Shown here: positions 45,447-57,166 of the stretch, piece by piece
Position numbering within the stretch: position 1 is the first letter of the stretch
How the letters are laid out: each line of letters opens with the position of its first letter
Assembly: GCA_958298945.1 (NCBI GenBank)
Contig: OY282606.1
Location: 90,465,696-90,529,695, forward strand
From: Atherix ibis
Lineage: Eukaryota > Arthropoda > Insecta > Diptera > Athericidae
DNA: 64,000 nt
Reading direction: 5' to 3'
Notes under the pieces: generated by a model
Database searches by the model: none
What the model saw: the letters and a program-made list of their open reading frames with translations, nothing else
Told to the model about the DNA's origin: nothing
Translations under genes and position numbers: made by a program

Positions 45447-45856
45447 TTATTTTATTATCCTGCATACTTTTGGAATTTTAATTTTTTTCAATCTCTGCGT
45501 GCCGCTACTGTCGCTGTTTTTGCTGTTGTCACTGTTGTCGCTGCTATTGCCGTTGGTATTGTTTGTATCACTAATTAGGTTGGCGACATTTGTTTCACTC
45601 ATACTTACAAAGTCACTATCATCGTCGAGTAATATTCTTCTCTTCTTTGCTGCTCCTATTCTTCTACGATAGTACCGTCATCTTCCGATTTATCTAGGTT
45701 CTGGCTACCTAGGCTAAATAACTCTAAAAACTCATAGCTTTCTATTAAGAAGCCATTGTATCTGCAAAAAGTAATTGTGTGATGTGCATTTTGGTCTAAA
45801 GGTCTCATTGCTCTATATTCATTTGAAAATAAGGAAAAAAAGAACTTTACTATCAA
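45447..45856 (-). pseudogene. Unidentified N/S/D-rich reading frame, frameshifted
   Basis: The minus frame 45856-45656 includes NEYRAMRPLDQNAHHTITF and ends SQNLDKSEDDGTIVEE. An overlapping frame continues RRRIGAAKKRRILLDDDSDF. Further on it is VSMSETNVANLISDTNNTNG followed by a Ser/Asp/Asn run and ends at 45447. The basic cluster KKRR before an acidic stretch resembles a nuclear protein tail. The polar run corresponds to GCC/GTT/TGC-rich trinucleotide-like DNA at 45500-45570. No family is recognised. It could be a gene fragment, a transposon ORF or repeat-driven openness. Confidence 0.25.
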
Positions 45857-45869
45857 TTTTAAGCGCTAT

Positions 45870-46260
45870 AACCGTATGATAACCAACTTTTATTAGCTAA
45901 AACTTAAAAATTTTAATCTGAACCAAAAGACGATTTTAACCAAAAAAAACCACAAGCCACAAAACAGAACATTTTTGATTTAATTGAGCAAAAGAGCTAC
46001 CAGAACGTATACCATAATTCCAAGATTTGATGCTGTCAATTAATCATCAAGGGCATGCGATTTGACGCCTTTAGCCATTTTATTATAAACCTACATAAAA
46101 ACTCATACTAACGCACACAAAATCCTTAAACTGAAAAATTATTTAAAAACAACATTCATCAAGCGACGGCCGAATCAAAACCCGAAACGTGCTAAGAAGT
46201 CATCGAAATTTTACCTCAAAAGGGTCGAGTCCTTGAAGAAGTCTTGTGACGGCTATATGA
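45870..46260 (+). pseudogene. C-terminal fragment of a CDLTPLD-group transposase (2)
   Basis: The plus frame reads IIPRFDAVN.SSRACDLTPLAI. This aligns with ISRF.AVNWPPRSCDLTPLDF, with one stop at the Trp and Ala replacing the third catalytic Asp. A basic tail follows: TFIKRRPNQNPKRAKKSSK and FYLKRVESLKKSC. The CCGTATGATAAC block at 45872 is shared with the fragment at 33250. Confidence 0.65.
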
Positions 46261-47261
46261 TAAGTCTATATAGTTTAATCAAAATCTAATTTTAAAATAG
46301 ACTTTACTTTTTAAACTAAAGTTAGATAATCCTTTTATTAAATAGTATAAGTGAAGAGAAAATTCAATTGGAAACGTTATTTATAAGTACAGATATGGAA
46401 TGGCACATAATATAAATAATAAATTTAAAAACTATCTAAATGAATACAAGTATTAAATGTTTAAGTATGCGTTTAAGTATGTTAAGTGAATTTGAAATGC
46501 AAAGTGTCATCAGTAATTTACAAAGAAGTGTCAATTTTGACAACCGGTTGTGATCAACTCTTTTCTTCCAAAGAAATTCGCACGTGCGAACACACAAATT
46601 AACACATTTATTCGGTCAAAGATATGATGAACATTTATATTTATTATTTATTTTACTATTTTTAAATATAAGCAAAAATTTTAAATAAATTTTCAAAATT
46701 TTATACGCATCATAAATGTTTAAATAATAATTATTAAAGACGAAAGACTTGAGAGTGTTTACCATTTCAATTGGCATTTTTATTTTGGACTTTTTAACGA
46801 ATTTGTATAGTATTTTTATATTAAATCAGTTTTTTGTAGATAATAAAATATATACTAAAATTATTTTTATTTAAATATTTATTTCTTGTAAATAATTTTA
46901 ATTCATTGAAAAATATATTAGCATTAGTTTCAATTTAACATTCTATCGAAGAGGTAGTGTTTATTTTGCCGAAAATTTTAAATGCAGGCAATTTTTTAAT
47001 TTACTTTAATTTAGTTTTAGTAAAATTAGTACGATAAAAATTATTCTAAAATTTCAAATAACTAAAAGAAATTAATCTGATAGCCTAATTTAGATAAGTT
47101 TATATTAAGAGTAAATTTTCAATAGACAGAAAAGTTTACTATGGTTTTTTTTGACTAATCTTTAACCAAATTTTAAAAAAAATTAATTGTGTGGACACCG
47201 GAAATTATGTATAAAAAATAATATCAGTTACAATGGTCACCTCTGCTCTTTTGATGAAATT
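46261..47261. other. AT-rich stretch, no gene recognised
   Basis: AT-rich DNA between a transposase remnant and a LINE tail. No open frame or end sequence of note. Confidence 0.5.
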
Positions 47262-48000
47262 TGTTTGTTTGTTTGTTTGTAAGGTCCCTTAGACATGTGC
47301 CAGGGGCCACTTCATAGCGCCACGACCGTGAGGCCATTTGGCGACTTCGTAGTACGTGTCGGAATTTTTCTGAGAGAAACTGGTCTCTGGTTAGTGGAAT
47401 AGAAAGTTGAGAATTTTGTTATATTTTGTGGAGCAGATTAGTATGTTGTAGAAGATTAAATAGGGGACTAGGGAATGGAGTTGTTGGATCGAGGAGCTCC
47501 ATAATGGGAGGAATCCTGCTCGCAAAGTAGTTCTTGGTTATGTGGCATTCCTGTAGAATATGGTAGACAGTGAAATGGGTGCCACAGGATTGGCAGAAGG
47601 GACGGTTGGTGTTGCCAAAAAGGAAGTTATGAGTAAGAGCAGTATGTCCAATCCGGATTCTGAGGAGCTTTCGCGCCCAGAATTTCGGTATGGATGTTGA
47701 ATACACTGGTTTGTTAGTGGTTCTCCAATGAGTCGACAAAAAAGTGTCGCTATTGGTCCAGTCATCGTGTCTGCGGATGGCTAAAGGTGTTAGTTGCCAT
47801 TCTGTTAGTAGGCGAGGCAGATTGGGAATGACTGTGATCACTGGCCGACGGAGTGTTTCTCCAGCCAACTTGTCAGCACTTTCATTACCCACAATTCCCA
47901 CATGCCCTGGCACCCATTGCAACTCGACACTCCTATTTTTGATGAAATTTTTCAATGCGACTTCACACATTTCAGGGAATAAATTTCGTTGATTTCGTTG
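47262..48000 (-). mobile_element. 5'-truncated LINE with RNase H domain and (CAAA)n tail
   Basis: Read on the minus strand, a coding end (to 47419) is followed by a ~140-bp 3' UTR containing GGCCTCACGGTCGTGGCGCT. It terminates in a (CAAA)n simple repeat at 47261-47281. The 5' truncation lies near 48000. It belongs to an RNase H-bearing LINE lineage (I or Jockey superfamily) different from the copies at 5952 and 13728. Confidence 0.85.
47419..47990 (-). pseudogene. LINE ORF2 C-terminus: RNase H plus CCHC-like motif, frame intact
   Basis: The frame is open without a natural start because of 5' truncation; the first internal ATG is at 47970. VELQWVPGHVGIVGNESADK is the conserved C-terminal block of a LINE RNase H, with the catalytic-region His and Asp. 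Downstream are the tail region WARKLLRIRIGHTALTHNF and CQSCGTHFTVYHILQEC, the cysteine-histidine motif ending these ORFs. In the family, RNase H removes RNA from the cDNA hybrid during insertion. No frameshift is visible over ~185 codons, suggesting a fairly recent insertion. It cannot act alone since the endonuclease and RT are missing. Confidence 0.88.
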
Positions 48001-49905
48001 TGTATATTAATTATCCTTACAAAAAAAAATATAGGAAGTGGGTTAATCTGGGGATCAAGAGGCTGATTCGGTCAGAAAATATCGCACTCGGTAGTTCTAT
48101 TATAGTCAGTGCAGTGTATGATGCGATTCAGTCCGGTTGGAATAATATGCCATCCGACCCCAATCAGTCCAATTAAAGAATTAAAAAAATTCGGTCGTAT
48201 CTCACCCTTAGATTAAAGAATACCTGGATAGGGCCGCTGCAAAAGCGGCGAGAAAAGGTACTGCTTGCATATTTTTGTGTAGATTTTTTAATGTAGACAT
48301 GACACCTACTGACATCTATTTTCATAATAGAAATTTATTGATTTCCAAAAGCATAATTAATATTCATTTTAACTCACTTATTCCAAACAAAAATATAATT
48401 TAAACACTACAGAATGTCTTCATTTATTTTTTCCAATCTTTTGGTATTACATGTAATTGTATTTTAAGTTTATTATTTATATTGTAAATATCAATCAAAA
48501 TTTGTAAACTTTCGGAGAATTTTAAAACACGCCATTCTCCATGAAATGGTAGCATACCGAACTACTTGCATACTTTTGTTTTCATTTAGATACTTATCGC
48601 AAAGTGAATGTTGAAGTGTGGTTTTATTAAATTTTAAATAATTTACGAACAAATTGAATAAATAATTTTATTCTTCACGACAGCAAATAGGAAATTTCTA
48701 TTTTCGAATACAAAGTGTTTTGTGAAAGGTTATTTTGCAAGTGTTCTTAAGAATGTATTCTCGAAAAAAATTTGGACAGACTTTTTATTTAGAGGTCTAT
48801 CCAGTTCTTCTATAATCTAAGATCTCACCAGTCACTGTAACAGCATTGACAACAGCATCCTTAAAGAAATGCATGGCAATGACATCTCCGGCCCAGATAC
48901 CGCACCACATACCATATAGCCACTCTAAGAGTACTAGATTTTTACGTCCTAAAAAGTGGCGTATTTGCTTATTAAAAAAGTGCCTTTGTGTCAAAATTTA
49001 CTTTGTCATTCATTATAAATTATCTGTAAAAATTCGGGTACTATCTATCGAGTTCTGAAATGTGATCGCTTCATTGCAGGCGGCCCATGTGATCTCTAGA
49101 CTAAAGTTTCTTCATCACCTGACTTTTCTAAGGGTATTAATGCAAATTTGCAAGTAAAATTATCTTTAAAACAATTTGATAATGATTCAATTCTTGTGAG
49201 CAGTGATTTTCGGACTTTATATTCCCGGTTCTAAGACAGCCAGGCTTTGTTCACTAATAATTCTTATTATTCCGACATAATTGATCATGTCATTTTCTGA
49301 GCGTCATATTAATTGATTAATTATTTTCGTAATATGTTATCACAATAATTATTGGGCGTCTTTTCTCTATGAATGTCAAATATCAACTAACAGAATGATA
49401 GCTAACAAAAATAGTATCGAGTCAAAGTCATTTAAACTATCTTAAGATCATCCTGCATTCACATGACCACTAATAAAATAATTTTATTTAAATATCTTTC
49501 AAATTTCAGATTTATAATTACATTATATCGGTCGTATGTCTGTCCCTAACGTTTTATGCGTACCGTTTTATTTGTAACTAATATTGATAGATGGCGCTGT
49601 TAGTAAACTACAGAATTAAATAATAGATGGCGTTGTTAATATTTTTTTTCTTTTGTTAACTTTTTACTACAAACTGTAATTTATTTTTAAAAAAATTATT
49701 AAACCATGAATTTCGGTTATTAAAATATTATTTCCGCCGTATGAATTTTGGTGAAGACACAACGAATTAAATATACATTTTTGAGATTATTTGAATTTGT
49801 TCTATTTGTTAAGTGAGTTAATAAGTTAACATTGCGTTTTCAGTCAGATTTTTTTAATGAAAAATAAAATTAAATTGAAAAGAATTTTATTCTACTTTCC
49901 AAAGA
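48001..49905. other. Stretch without recognisable genes
   Basis: Mostly AT-rich. 48030-48250 and 48790-49100 are more complex but unassigned. TAGATGGCGCTGTTA at 49592 is echoed by TAGATGGCGTTGTTA at 49623, a small direct repeat. Confidence 0.5.
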
Positions 49906-50034
49906 ATGGATAAAGAGCGAAAGTTCCGGATGAATCGTGAACGACACCGAATTTGGGTGGATCGCCAAAGTCAAGACACTCTGCAGCGTGTGATGATGTC
50001 ATTTTTGGTGAGGGTCTCGTTAGTATTACAATAA
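49906..50034 (+). CDS. Candidate short exon or ORF (42 aa), speculative
   Basis: The ATG at 49906 reads MDKERKFRMNRERHRIWVDR and then QSQDTLQRVMMSFLV, stopping at 50034. The first 35 codons are GC-richer and strongly basic/polar, unlike the flanking A/T runs. They are followed by TTG|GTGAGG, a plausible splice donor, so this could be a first coding exon. No partner exon or homologue is recognised. It could also be a transposon scrap. Confidence 0.22.
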   Translation: MDKERKFRMNRERHRIWVDRQSQDTLQRVMMSFLVRVSLVLQ

Positions 50035-50505
50035 ATATTAAGATTATTGGCAGAAATATTTTAAAAGAGTATGGAAAAAAATTATTTACTTACAAATTAG
50101 GTATTTTTTTTCCGTAATTATTTACTTACAAATTAAGTAACTCCAATTAAAATGGAAACTTTTCGTAGAAATTATAGTGAATTTTCTTATTTGTTTTTTT
50201 AAAAAAAGGGACTAAATATAATGGAAACGCATTTTTTCAACAAAAATTAAACTTAATAAACAGTGTGAACATGTCCAAATCAACCTTATGTAATATGAAA
50301 CGATTTATCATGAAATTTATTTTCTGACAATTATAAATCGCTTTAAGCTATTTTCTCTTTCGATTTAATGAGTTCATAAGATCACCGAATGAAAAATTAT
50401 TTTAAATTCGATTTTAAATACAGAATAACAATTTCGAAAAAAATGAATTTCATTGGATCAATTTTTCCTGTTTTACAACTTACAAAAAACTATACACTTT
50501 TGTAA

Positions 50506-50539
50506 GGGAGGATGGGTGGGGTGGTATGAGGGGGCAGGG
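50506..50539 (+). other. G-rich tract with quadruplex potential
   Basis: Five G runs (3, 3, 4, 5 and 3 G) occur within 34 bases, with gaps of 5, 1, 8 and 2. In a surrounding sequence that is overwhelmingly A/T this is a striking strand-asymmetric island. Confidence 0.8.
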
Positions 50540-51879
50540 TTTAAGGTGCAAAAACTTTTTCTTTTATTGAAGAAAATATTGTTTTATAAGGAAAACTTTG
50601 TGGAAAAAATTCCAATATTTATATAGTTTGTTAAGTTTTTAACCTTTTTTTTGTTTTTGATGCAATTAAATTAAAATTGTTGCGTACCGGTTCAGAGTTG
50701 AACTGATCCACTTTTCTTCAAGTTCACATTGAATTACGAGAAAGTAGTTGATCGTTATTGAACAGTTGAACAGGTGAGCCTGAGGGTAAATTGCTGGTGT
50801 CTGTCTTGTATTCAATGCAATTTACATGAAACCATAATGCAACCAAAGGTGTAATCGGAACAAGTTCCTTTGATTTTATTTCTTATAATCAATAAGAAAT
50901 AATGAAGAAGAAAAAAAACCTACTATTATTTGGATGCATTCCAGTAAACCAACTAGTTGGCGGCTTTATTTTTATCGAATTTTCTTTGCACTAAGTTTAA
51001 TAAATTTTATTTAAATAAAAACTCAAGAATTTATGAATTGAAATGCATTTTTAAGTAGAGTTATTCGAATAAAAATTTGTACGATTTGTATTTCAGTATA
51101 AATTATTTGACGACTTGCCACTAATTTCGAGGCAGTCGATTTTTTTTCTTAATCTCGTATCTATTCGAATATTTCTTCGTATAAATTTTTGATTTTTTTT
51201 AAAAAAAAAATATCACAAACTATATAATTATAAAAAATATTACATGATATTGATTTAATACTCATATAAAGTAGGAATTTTATTTTTTTTTTAAAAAACC
51301 AACAAAAAAATCTATACAAAAGTGAAGAAAAAAAAATTAATAATTCTTTAATACTCTTTCGATGTTATAAATTTGGTTATCTTATAGTTTTTTATGCACA
51401 AAATCAAAGGTCTTTGGTAGGTCTTTTCAAATCTTTATAAATACTATTAAAGTTCCTGGGGTGTTTGGTAAACCAGAGAAGGTGATCTCTTTTTGTCTGT
51501 GTTATGTGCTAGGTGTTTTTATTTCTTTTTGATAAATTCAATCAGAACCGTAGGTGGCAACAAATGTCACACTAAATTTAAGGATTTCAAATGTAAACGA
51601 GCCACTATGAACCATTATAATCGCGTGTTCACCACAGGAAAACCAATCATATTGAATTGAATCAATTTTCGAAATTTATTTTATTATTTATTTATTTATT
51701 TAACTCATTTAAAAATTTATTATATTTTCGTATTTGGGTAATAATATTTGTATTATTATTTTTTTTTTTGGTATCTAATAAAATATCCGTTTTTCTTTTT
51801 GTTTTTTTTTTGGAATTTTTTTATAAATAATCTTTGGATTATTTTGTTTAATGTAAGAAAATAATTTTTGATAAATATA
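50540..51879. other. AT-rich stretch, no gene recognised
   Basis: AT-rich DNA up to the terminus of the DD41D copy 2. Nothing was assigned. Confidence 0.5.
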
Positions 51880-52756
51880 GGGTTTTCCAATAAGAGTGAT
51901 ATGATTTCTAAGTGACGTTTTGACCATTTTTAATATATCGTGATCTGTCTTTTTTTCTTAATTGTATTTAGTAATGTTTACAATTTCATCACGGAGAGAC
52001 ATACATAAGAACAACGTTTACAAATTATTCAATTTTATTATCAAAATAATTGTTCTCAAATTGCAACTTTTCTTGCGGTCATCATCTTCTCCGATGAGGC
52101 TCACTTTCATCTGAGTGGTGCCGAAAATCCACAAATTATTCATGAACACCCATTACATTCACCTAAATTGACAGTTTGGTATGGTGTTTGGTCTGGTGGA
52201 ATCATCGGTCCGTACTTCTTTCGAAATGAAGCTGGTAACCCCGTTACTGTCAATGGAGAGCGGTATAGATCGATGATAACCAAGTTTTTATGGTCGAAAT
52301 TGGAAGAAATTGATCTTGACAACATCTGGTTCTAACAATACGGGGCTACGTGCCACACAGCACGTGCAACAACCGAATTATTACGAGAAAAGTTTGGAAA
52401 TTCGATTATTTCAAGAAATTGTAACATTGAATGGCCTCCAAGAAGTTGTGATTTAACACCTTGTGGGGTTATTTGAAGTCATTGGTCTTAAGCAATAAAC
52501 TAGACTCTCTTCAAGCTTTAGGAGTCAATATTGAACGTGCTCTTCATGACATATGACTTGATTTAGTTGAAAAAGTGCTCGAAAATTGGGTTCATCGAAT
52601 TAGTTCCTGCAAAAGAAGTCGTGGAGGCCATTTGAATATCATTTTATTCAAAACTTAATTGTATCGATTGTACTTCACATTAAATAAAAAACATTTCAAT
52701 TTCCTTAACAATAAGTGTGTTTTTTTTAAAAAGAAATCATATATAATGGGCTATCC
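51880..52756 (+). mobile_element. DD41D element, copy 2, internally deleted (~880 bp)
   Basis: The left end GGGTTTTCCAATAAGAGTGA follows TA. The right end, read inward, is GGATAGCCCATTATATATGA and then TTTCTTTTTAAAAAAAACAC, as in the element at 12071-13340. About 390 bp are missing relative to that copy, chiefly the whole N-terminal coding region plus a small in-frame gap after D1. Confidence 0.85.
52087..52640 (+). pseudogene. DD41D transposase remnant (copy 2)
   Basis: IFSDEAHFHLSGAENPQIIH starts the readable part. It contains D1 but lacks the ~13-residue block VNKQNCRFWCEE present in copy 1. TVWYGVWSGGIIGPYFFRNE preserves the Trp that became a stop in copy 1. In the D2 motif, the sequence reads WF, a stop, then QYGATCHTA, so Gln is lost and Asp has become Tyr. 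D3 is in WPPRSCDLTPC, after which a shift removes LDYFLWG. The tail CKRSRGGHL is recognisable near 52610-52635. Doubly inactivated at the active site. Confidence 0.83.
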
Positions 52757-53260
52757 ATAACCATGATATTTAGATAACAGTATTGACTATCATGAAGGGT
52801 TAAGAGGAGCAAATATCCATCGCAATTTGTCCTGGTCGCCTCTTCATATGTTACAGGACCACAAAACCCATGACGCTTAAATTGTCGATGGATATTTATA
52901 GAAAAGATAGAAAAGCATAGCTCTTGAAAAATAAAATTGGCATTCAGTAGGCACTGGAGGGCTAAAAAGGACCACAGAGTTTTAGTTCGTAAGTCCATAT
53001 TGGTCTTAGTATTATTTGATATCGTTTTTAATTTAGAGCCTTTTTATTTGAAGCGTTTGTCTAATTGCGACGGAGAACAAAAGTTATTTGATGTATAAGT
53101 GCTACAGCATGGGACCAAGTGGATTGCCTTGCGCAACACCAGCATTTATTGGCGACCTATTCAAAAATTTATTAGATTCATTAATTGGAGAAAGCTGGAT
53201 TGCAAGAATAGTATAAGATAAAAAGTGAAAGGAAAGATCCTTTTTCAATAGGTCCTGATG
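52757..53260 (-). pseudogene. Jockey-like reverse transcriptase fragment, copy 3
   Basis: On the minus strand, LAIQLSPINESNKFLNRSPI leads to NAGVAQGNPLGPML (the AGVPQGS.LGP.LY motif), then a stop. A deletion removes the YADD region. The next block reads ILRPIWTYELKLCGPF, matching the PIWTYGLELWG block of the better copies. A degraded C-terminus runs to ~52760 beside the DD41D element. Multiple stops and shifts. The LINE lineage is clear from the motifs, but the exact family is uncertain. Confidence 0.65.
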
Positions 53261-54864
53261 TCAGATCTTAAATTTAAGATTCTAAAATTGGCAGAAATAT
53301 ATTTTTGAATGATTTTTTAAAGGAAGGAGGAAGAGTAATTGATCTATAAAATTTCAAGGGAAATTTTTAAACCAATCTAGACATTTTAAAAACTAAACCT
53401 TCCAATTTCCATAGTATTCGATCCTGTTAATTATTCATTCCAATTTTTAAAGTTACTTAAAATCTAAATTTTTCTTATTTTTACTTGCAGGAAAAAAAAG
53501 TTATCTAAAGTCCGATTTTGTTCTTTTTTCTACTTGCCCTGGAAGGACCTAATTTCATTAAATATAACCAAATGCATATGTTTCTTTTTTTTAAAATAAT
53601 TAATACAAAATATCTTAAAAGTGTTAATTAAGATGCATCCACAGTATTGCAACTAATTTTATGTTAAGTATATTGTTTCAGTTATTTTAAAGGTTAAAAG
53701 TTACCTATTATGAAAAGAATTCGTTTGAAATTTTCATGAATAAACAAATATGAAATCATATTTCTAAAAAAAGAAAAAAAAAATACTTGAACAAACTAAA
53801 TGGAACAATAAAAAGAAGATGAGATCGTAAGACGATAGGCAACTAAAATATAAGATACTATAATAATGGGCATAGTATAATGACTGAGTGACTGGTTGAC
53901 AAGCTGACATTTCAATACTGGTATACTGTGTGCTTCCAATAATCGTGAAGTAAACAAATCTTCCGAGAAACTGAAGATCATCAACAAGAAGTGGCAAGTG
54001 ATCTCTCTACTCAGACGTGCGCAGCACAAGATCACTACTGAATAGACACACTCTTCACGTTTTCATTCTTATAAATTTTTTTTTTTGAAATTTCTTTTAA
54101 AATTTACTGAAGGTGGAAAATTATACTAAAACGTTTATGATTTCACTTAAAAGATGCATTACTCATTTTAGTTTATTTTACTTTGAAATTTCAACTGAAA
54201 TTAGAGAAATTAGCATCGTCATTCTTGAAATGTTAAAAAGAAAATGCAAAGGACTATATTAAGATGTATTATTTATCTGAATAATATAAGAACAGAAGTA
54301 AGAAAATATAATAAAAAATTAAAGTTGACTATCTTGACATTTAAAATTAAAAATAACGCCAAACTGTAAATGGCTTCCATTTTGTAATATTCTTACAAAA
54401 ATCGGTAATTTCAATAAATATTATTTTGAAATAAATCAGATTAATTGGCAATAGTCTGATAAGCGCAAGAAACTATTAGTAAAATTAATAAAAATAACTT
54501 GAAATGTGCATTCACAAGGTAAGTTCTTATCTAAAATTAAGGGAATCATCAAAATGAGTTCATATACTGTGCATGCTATTATAAAAAAAATTTAAAATTA
54601 GTTCCAGATATGAAAAACCAAAGGTGCTTTCTGACAAAGAACATTGAGCTTTTGTCAAAATAATTATAAACAATCGTAAAACTTTCACAATATCACGTAT
54701 GTAATACTATTTTTTACAGCTATAACATTTAAAATAGTACAATTAAATTCATCAATTGGATGATTATAAGTCCTGAAAATTAATCATCGAAAATAATCTT
54801 TAGCAACAAAACATTTTAGTCACCAAAATTTACTACAAAACCGGACGTTCTGTTAAAATAAAAT
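53261..54864. other. AT-rich stretch, no gene recognised
   Basis: AT-rich. 53820-54050 is slightly more complex, but its open frames on the minus strand are not recognisable. Confidence 0.5.
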
Positions 54865-55400
54865 TTCGCAAAAATTCGAATTTAGCGCGGAAGTACAGTT
54901 TTACAGTCTGGGATGCGGAAAACCCTCATGTGATTTAGGAAATACCGATGAATCCTAAAAAAGTTACTGTTTGGTACAGTTTATGGGCTGCTGGAATCTT
55001 TTTACCGTTTTTTTCGAAAATGATTGGAAAGAGGTAATTGCAGTGAATTTTCAAAGATATCGTAGCATGTTAACGAAATTTTTGTGACCGTTTTATTGAT
55101 AACAAAGCTCAATGTGACTGAGCTCTGGTATCAATGAAGCGGCGCTAAGAGCTACAAAGCACGTCAAAGCATCCGTTTATAGAGCACTAAATTCGATGAT
55201 CGAATAATCTCACGAAACGCTAATTTGAATTGGCCGCCAAGATATTGCGATTTGACACCATTTGACTTTTTTCTGAGAGACTATTTGAAAGGAGGAGAGT
55301 GTGTTAATCACCCAACAAAAATTCAGCACCTCAAGAATAACAATGCCCAAAAAATTTATGTCGTTGATCATAGTGGATAAGTCATCAATTATTTTGTAAT
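54865..55400 (+). pseudogene. CDLTPFD-group transposase remnant abutting mariner D
   Basis: NPKKVTVWYSLWAAGIFLPF and NFQRYRSMLTKFL lead to a degraded D2 region (WYQ, stop, SGAKSYKAR). Then comes FDDRIISRNANLNWPPRYCD followed by LTPFDFFLRDYLKGGE with the third Asp. This is the same superfamily branch as the elements at 12195 and 45870, but a different family. The sequence runs to within ~20 bp of mariner D. Confidence 0.75.
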
Positions 55401-55410
55401 AAAAAAGATA

Positions 55411-55850
55411 AAAAAGTATCGCGAATTTTGAATTTCCGCGGATTACGTATATTCGATTTTCAATTTTTTGTGGCATTATGTTGGTACTCATGTCTTTCAC
55501 TTATGCTGACAAGTTCGGCTATTTTGAATATTCAGTTAATTTTTGACAGCTGCTTTGCTTGCACGTGTTTTGGCTCGTCTTCGATTTTTGCCCATTCCAA
55601 AAAATGGATCAAAGAATCTGTTTCGAGAACAAGAAATAGTCACAGGGGGCCAGATCTGGGGAATACGGTGGTTGCGGCATTATTAGCGTGTTGTTTTTGG
55701 CCAAAAATTCGTGCAAAAGCAACAATGCATGAGCAGGGGCGTTACATGGTTCAAAAGCCAATTTTTGTTCTTCAACAAATCCGGGCGTTTCTGGCGGATT
55801 GCTTCGCGCAACTTGAGCATAACTTTTAGGTAATATTCCTTATTGAAAGT
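55411..55850. mobile_element. mariner copy D, rearranged as a fold-back
   Basis: 55411-55620 is the 5' UTR and start (ATG at 55604, MDQRIC) of the same mariner family as copies A-C, on the plus strand, lacking the terminal ~20 bp. From ~55622 the sequence flips. The minus strand of 55622-55850 encodes NKEYYLKVMLKLREAIRQKR, then a shifted second-Asp block, then PDLAPCDYFLF at the junction. The element is thus two pieces joined head to tail in opposite orientation. Confidence 0.83.
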
Positions 55851-57166
55851 ATAAGGAATACTGTAGTAAAAGTAGTTCCCTTGGGCAAGCTATACATCAC
55901 CTGATTTGGTGAAGCACAGAAATCCTTTTTTTTTCAACAAAAAACGGAAAGAACTCTTTTTCTAAGCCTTTTTGTCAGAAATACGTTTTCCTGTGGTTTC
56001 TGATACATAAAAATCCTTTGTTTTCTGATACTTTAGAACCAATTTAAAAAAAAGTGACCTTAATATCATGCCACATAAAAGCTAAGTGTTTTTTTTAAAA
56101 AGAATTCCTTAAAAGTTCAATAAAAATACCTGCAATTTTGTACTTAAAAAGGTATTTTAATTGTACTATAAAAAAAAAATTAAAAACCAAAAAAAAAAGA
56201 TATTTACATAAATAAATTTACTTTAAAAAATATGTTTTTTTTCCTCTGACTCATTATAAGTATTTTGATAACAAAAAAAAAAAAAACGTCGAAACATTTA
56301 AGACTAAATTCCATTGAAAAATGAAATTTAATTACATTAATTTATTATGTTTATAAGAAAACATGTTTAAAAGTATTTTCATTATTTTTTTACCAATTTT
56401 TTTTTTTTTGTTACCATACTTTAAAGATATTTAATTTAGTTTGTTTTATTTTAAATGAAATTACATATTTTTAACTCGTTTAAAAAAAAAAAAACCACTA
56501 ATTGCATATTGGAAAAAATACTTAAATTTCACCACATACAAATGGTAATCATTGATTTGAACAAATAATATCTTGTATAAGAAAATTAAGTATCTTTTGG
56601 AGAGTTGGTGAAATGTAAAAAAAAAAAAAAATTAAATAACCAACTTGAATATCTTAAAAATAAAACATACATACTCGTTCGACACTTGATAAATTCATAT
56701 AAGAGGAGGTGAGTGCTTTGTTTAAAATTACCTAAGTTTCAAGAAAAACCCACCAAAGAAATGTGAAATAAAATCAGAAAAATCTCACTTAATAAGCTTA
56801 TATGTAATTGGCAAATGAAAATTCATATACTTGAAGCAAAAAAAAAAAAAAAACCAACCTGAATTGATGCCAATTGAAAATAAAATAAAATTACAGCTTT
56901 ATAGGGTATTGTGGAATGAATTTTTTCCTATATAAAAAGTTAGTCAAGTTATTTTTGCGCGGCGTTGTAACCACATTTCAAGAATTTCCTTTTCCAAATG
57001 GAACATTTTCATTTTGGAAAAAACGCCTACCACATACCATAGACTAGTATGTCACATTAATTCTCTCGTTTACTATAACTATAAGTACTTGACTTGGACT
57101 TGACGTAATAGTCCAATTAAATTTTGTTCGGTTTTTGTAGGAGTTAAGTTCTCTCTTTTTTCCACT

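Noticed and set aside
47249..47950. 14-bp direct repeat TTTTGATGAAATTT as a LINE target-site duplication
   Set aside because: The second occurrence lies inside the conserved RNase H reading frame, not at the element's 5' edge.
22920..48150. Weak similarity between 22925-22970 (minus) and 48110-48160 (GGNTGGAATAAT)
   Set aside because: Only about a dozen bases agree; not enough to call a repeat family.
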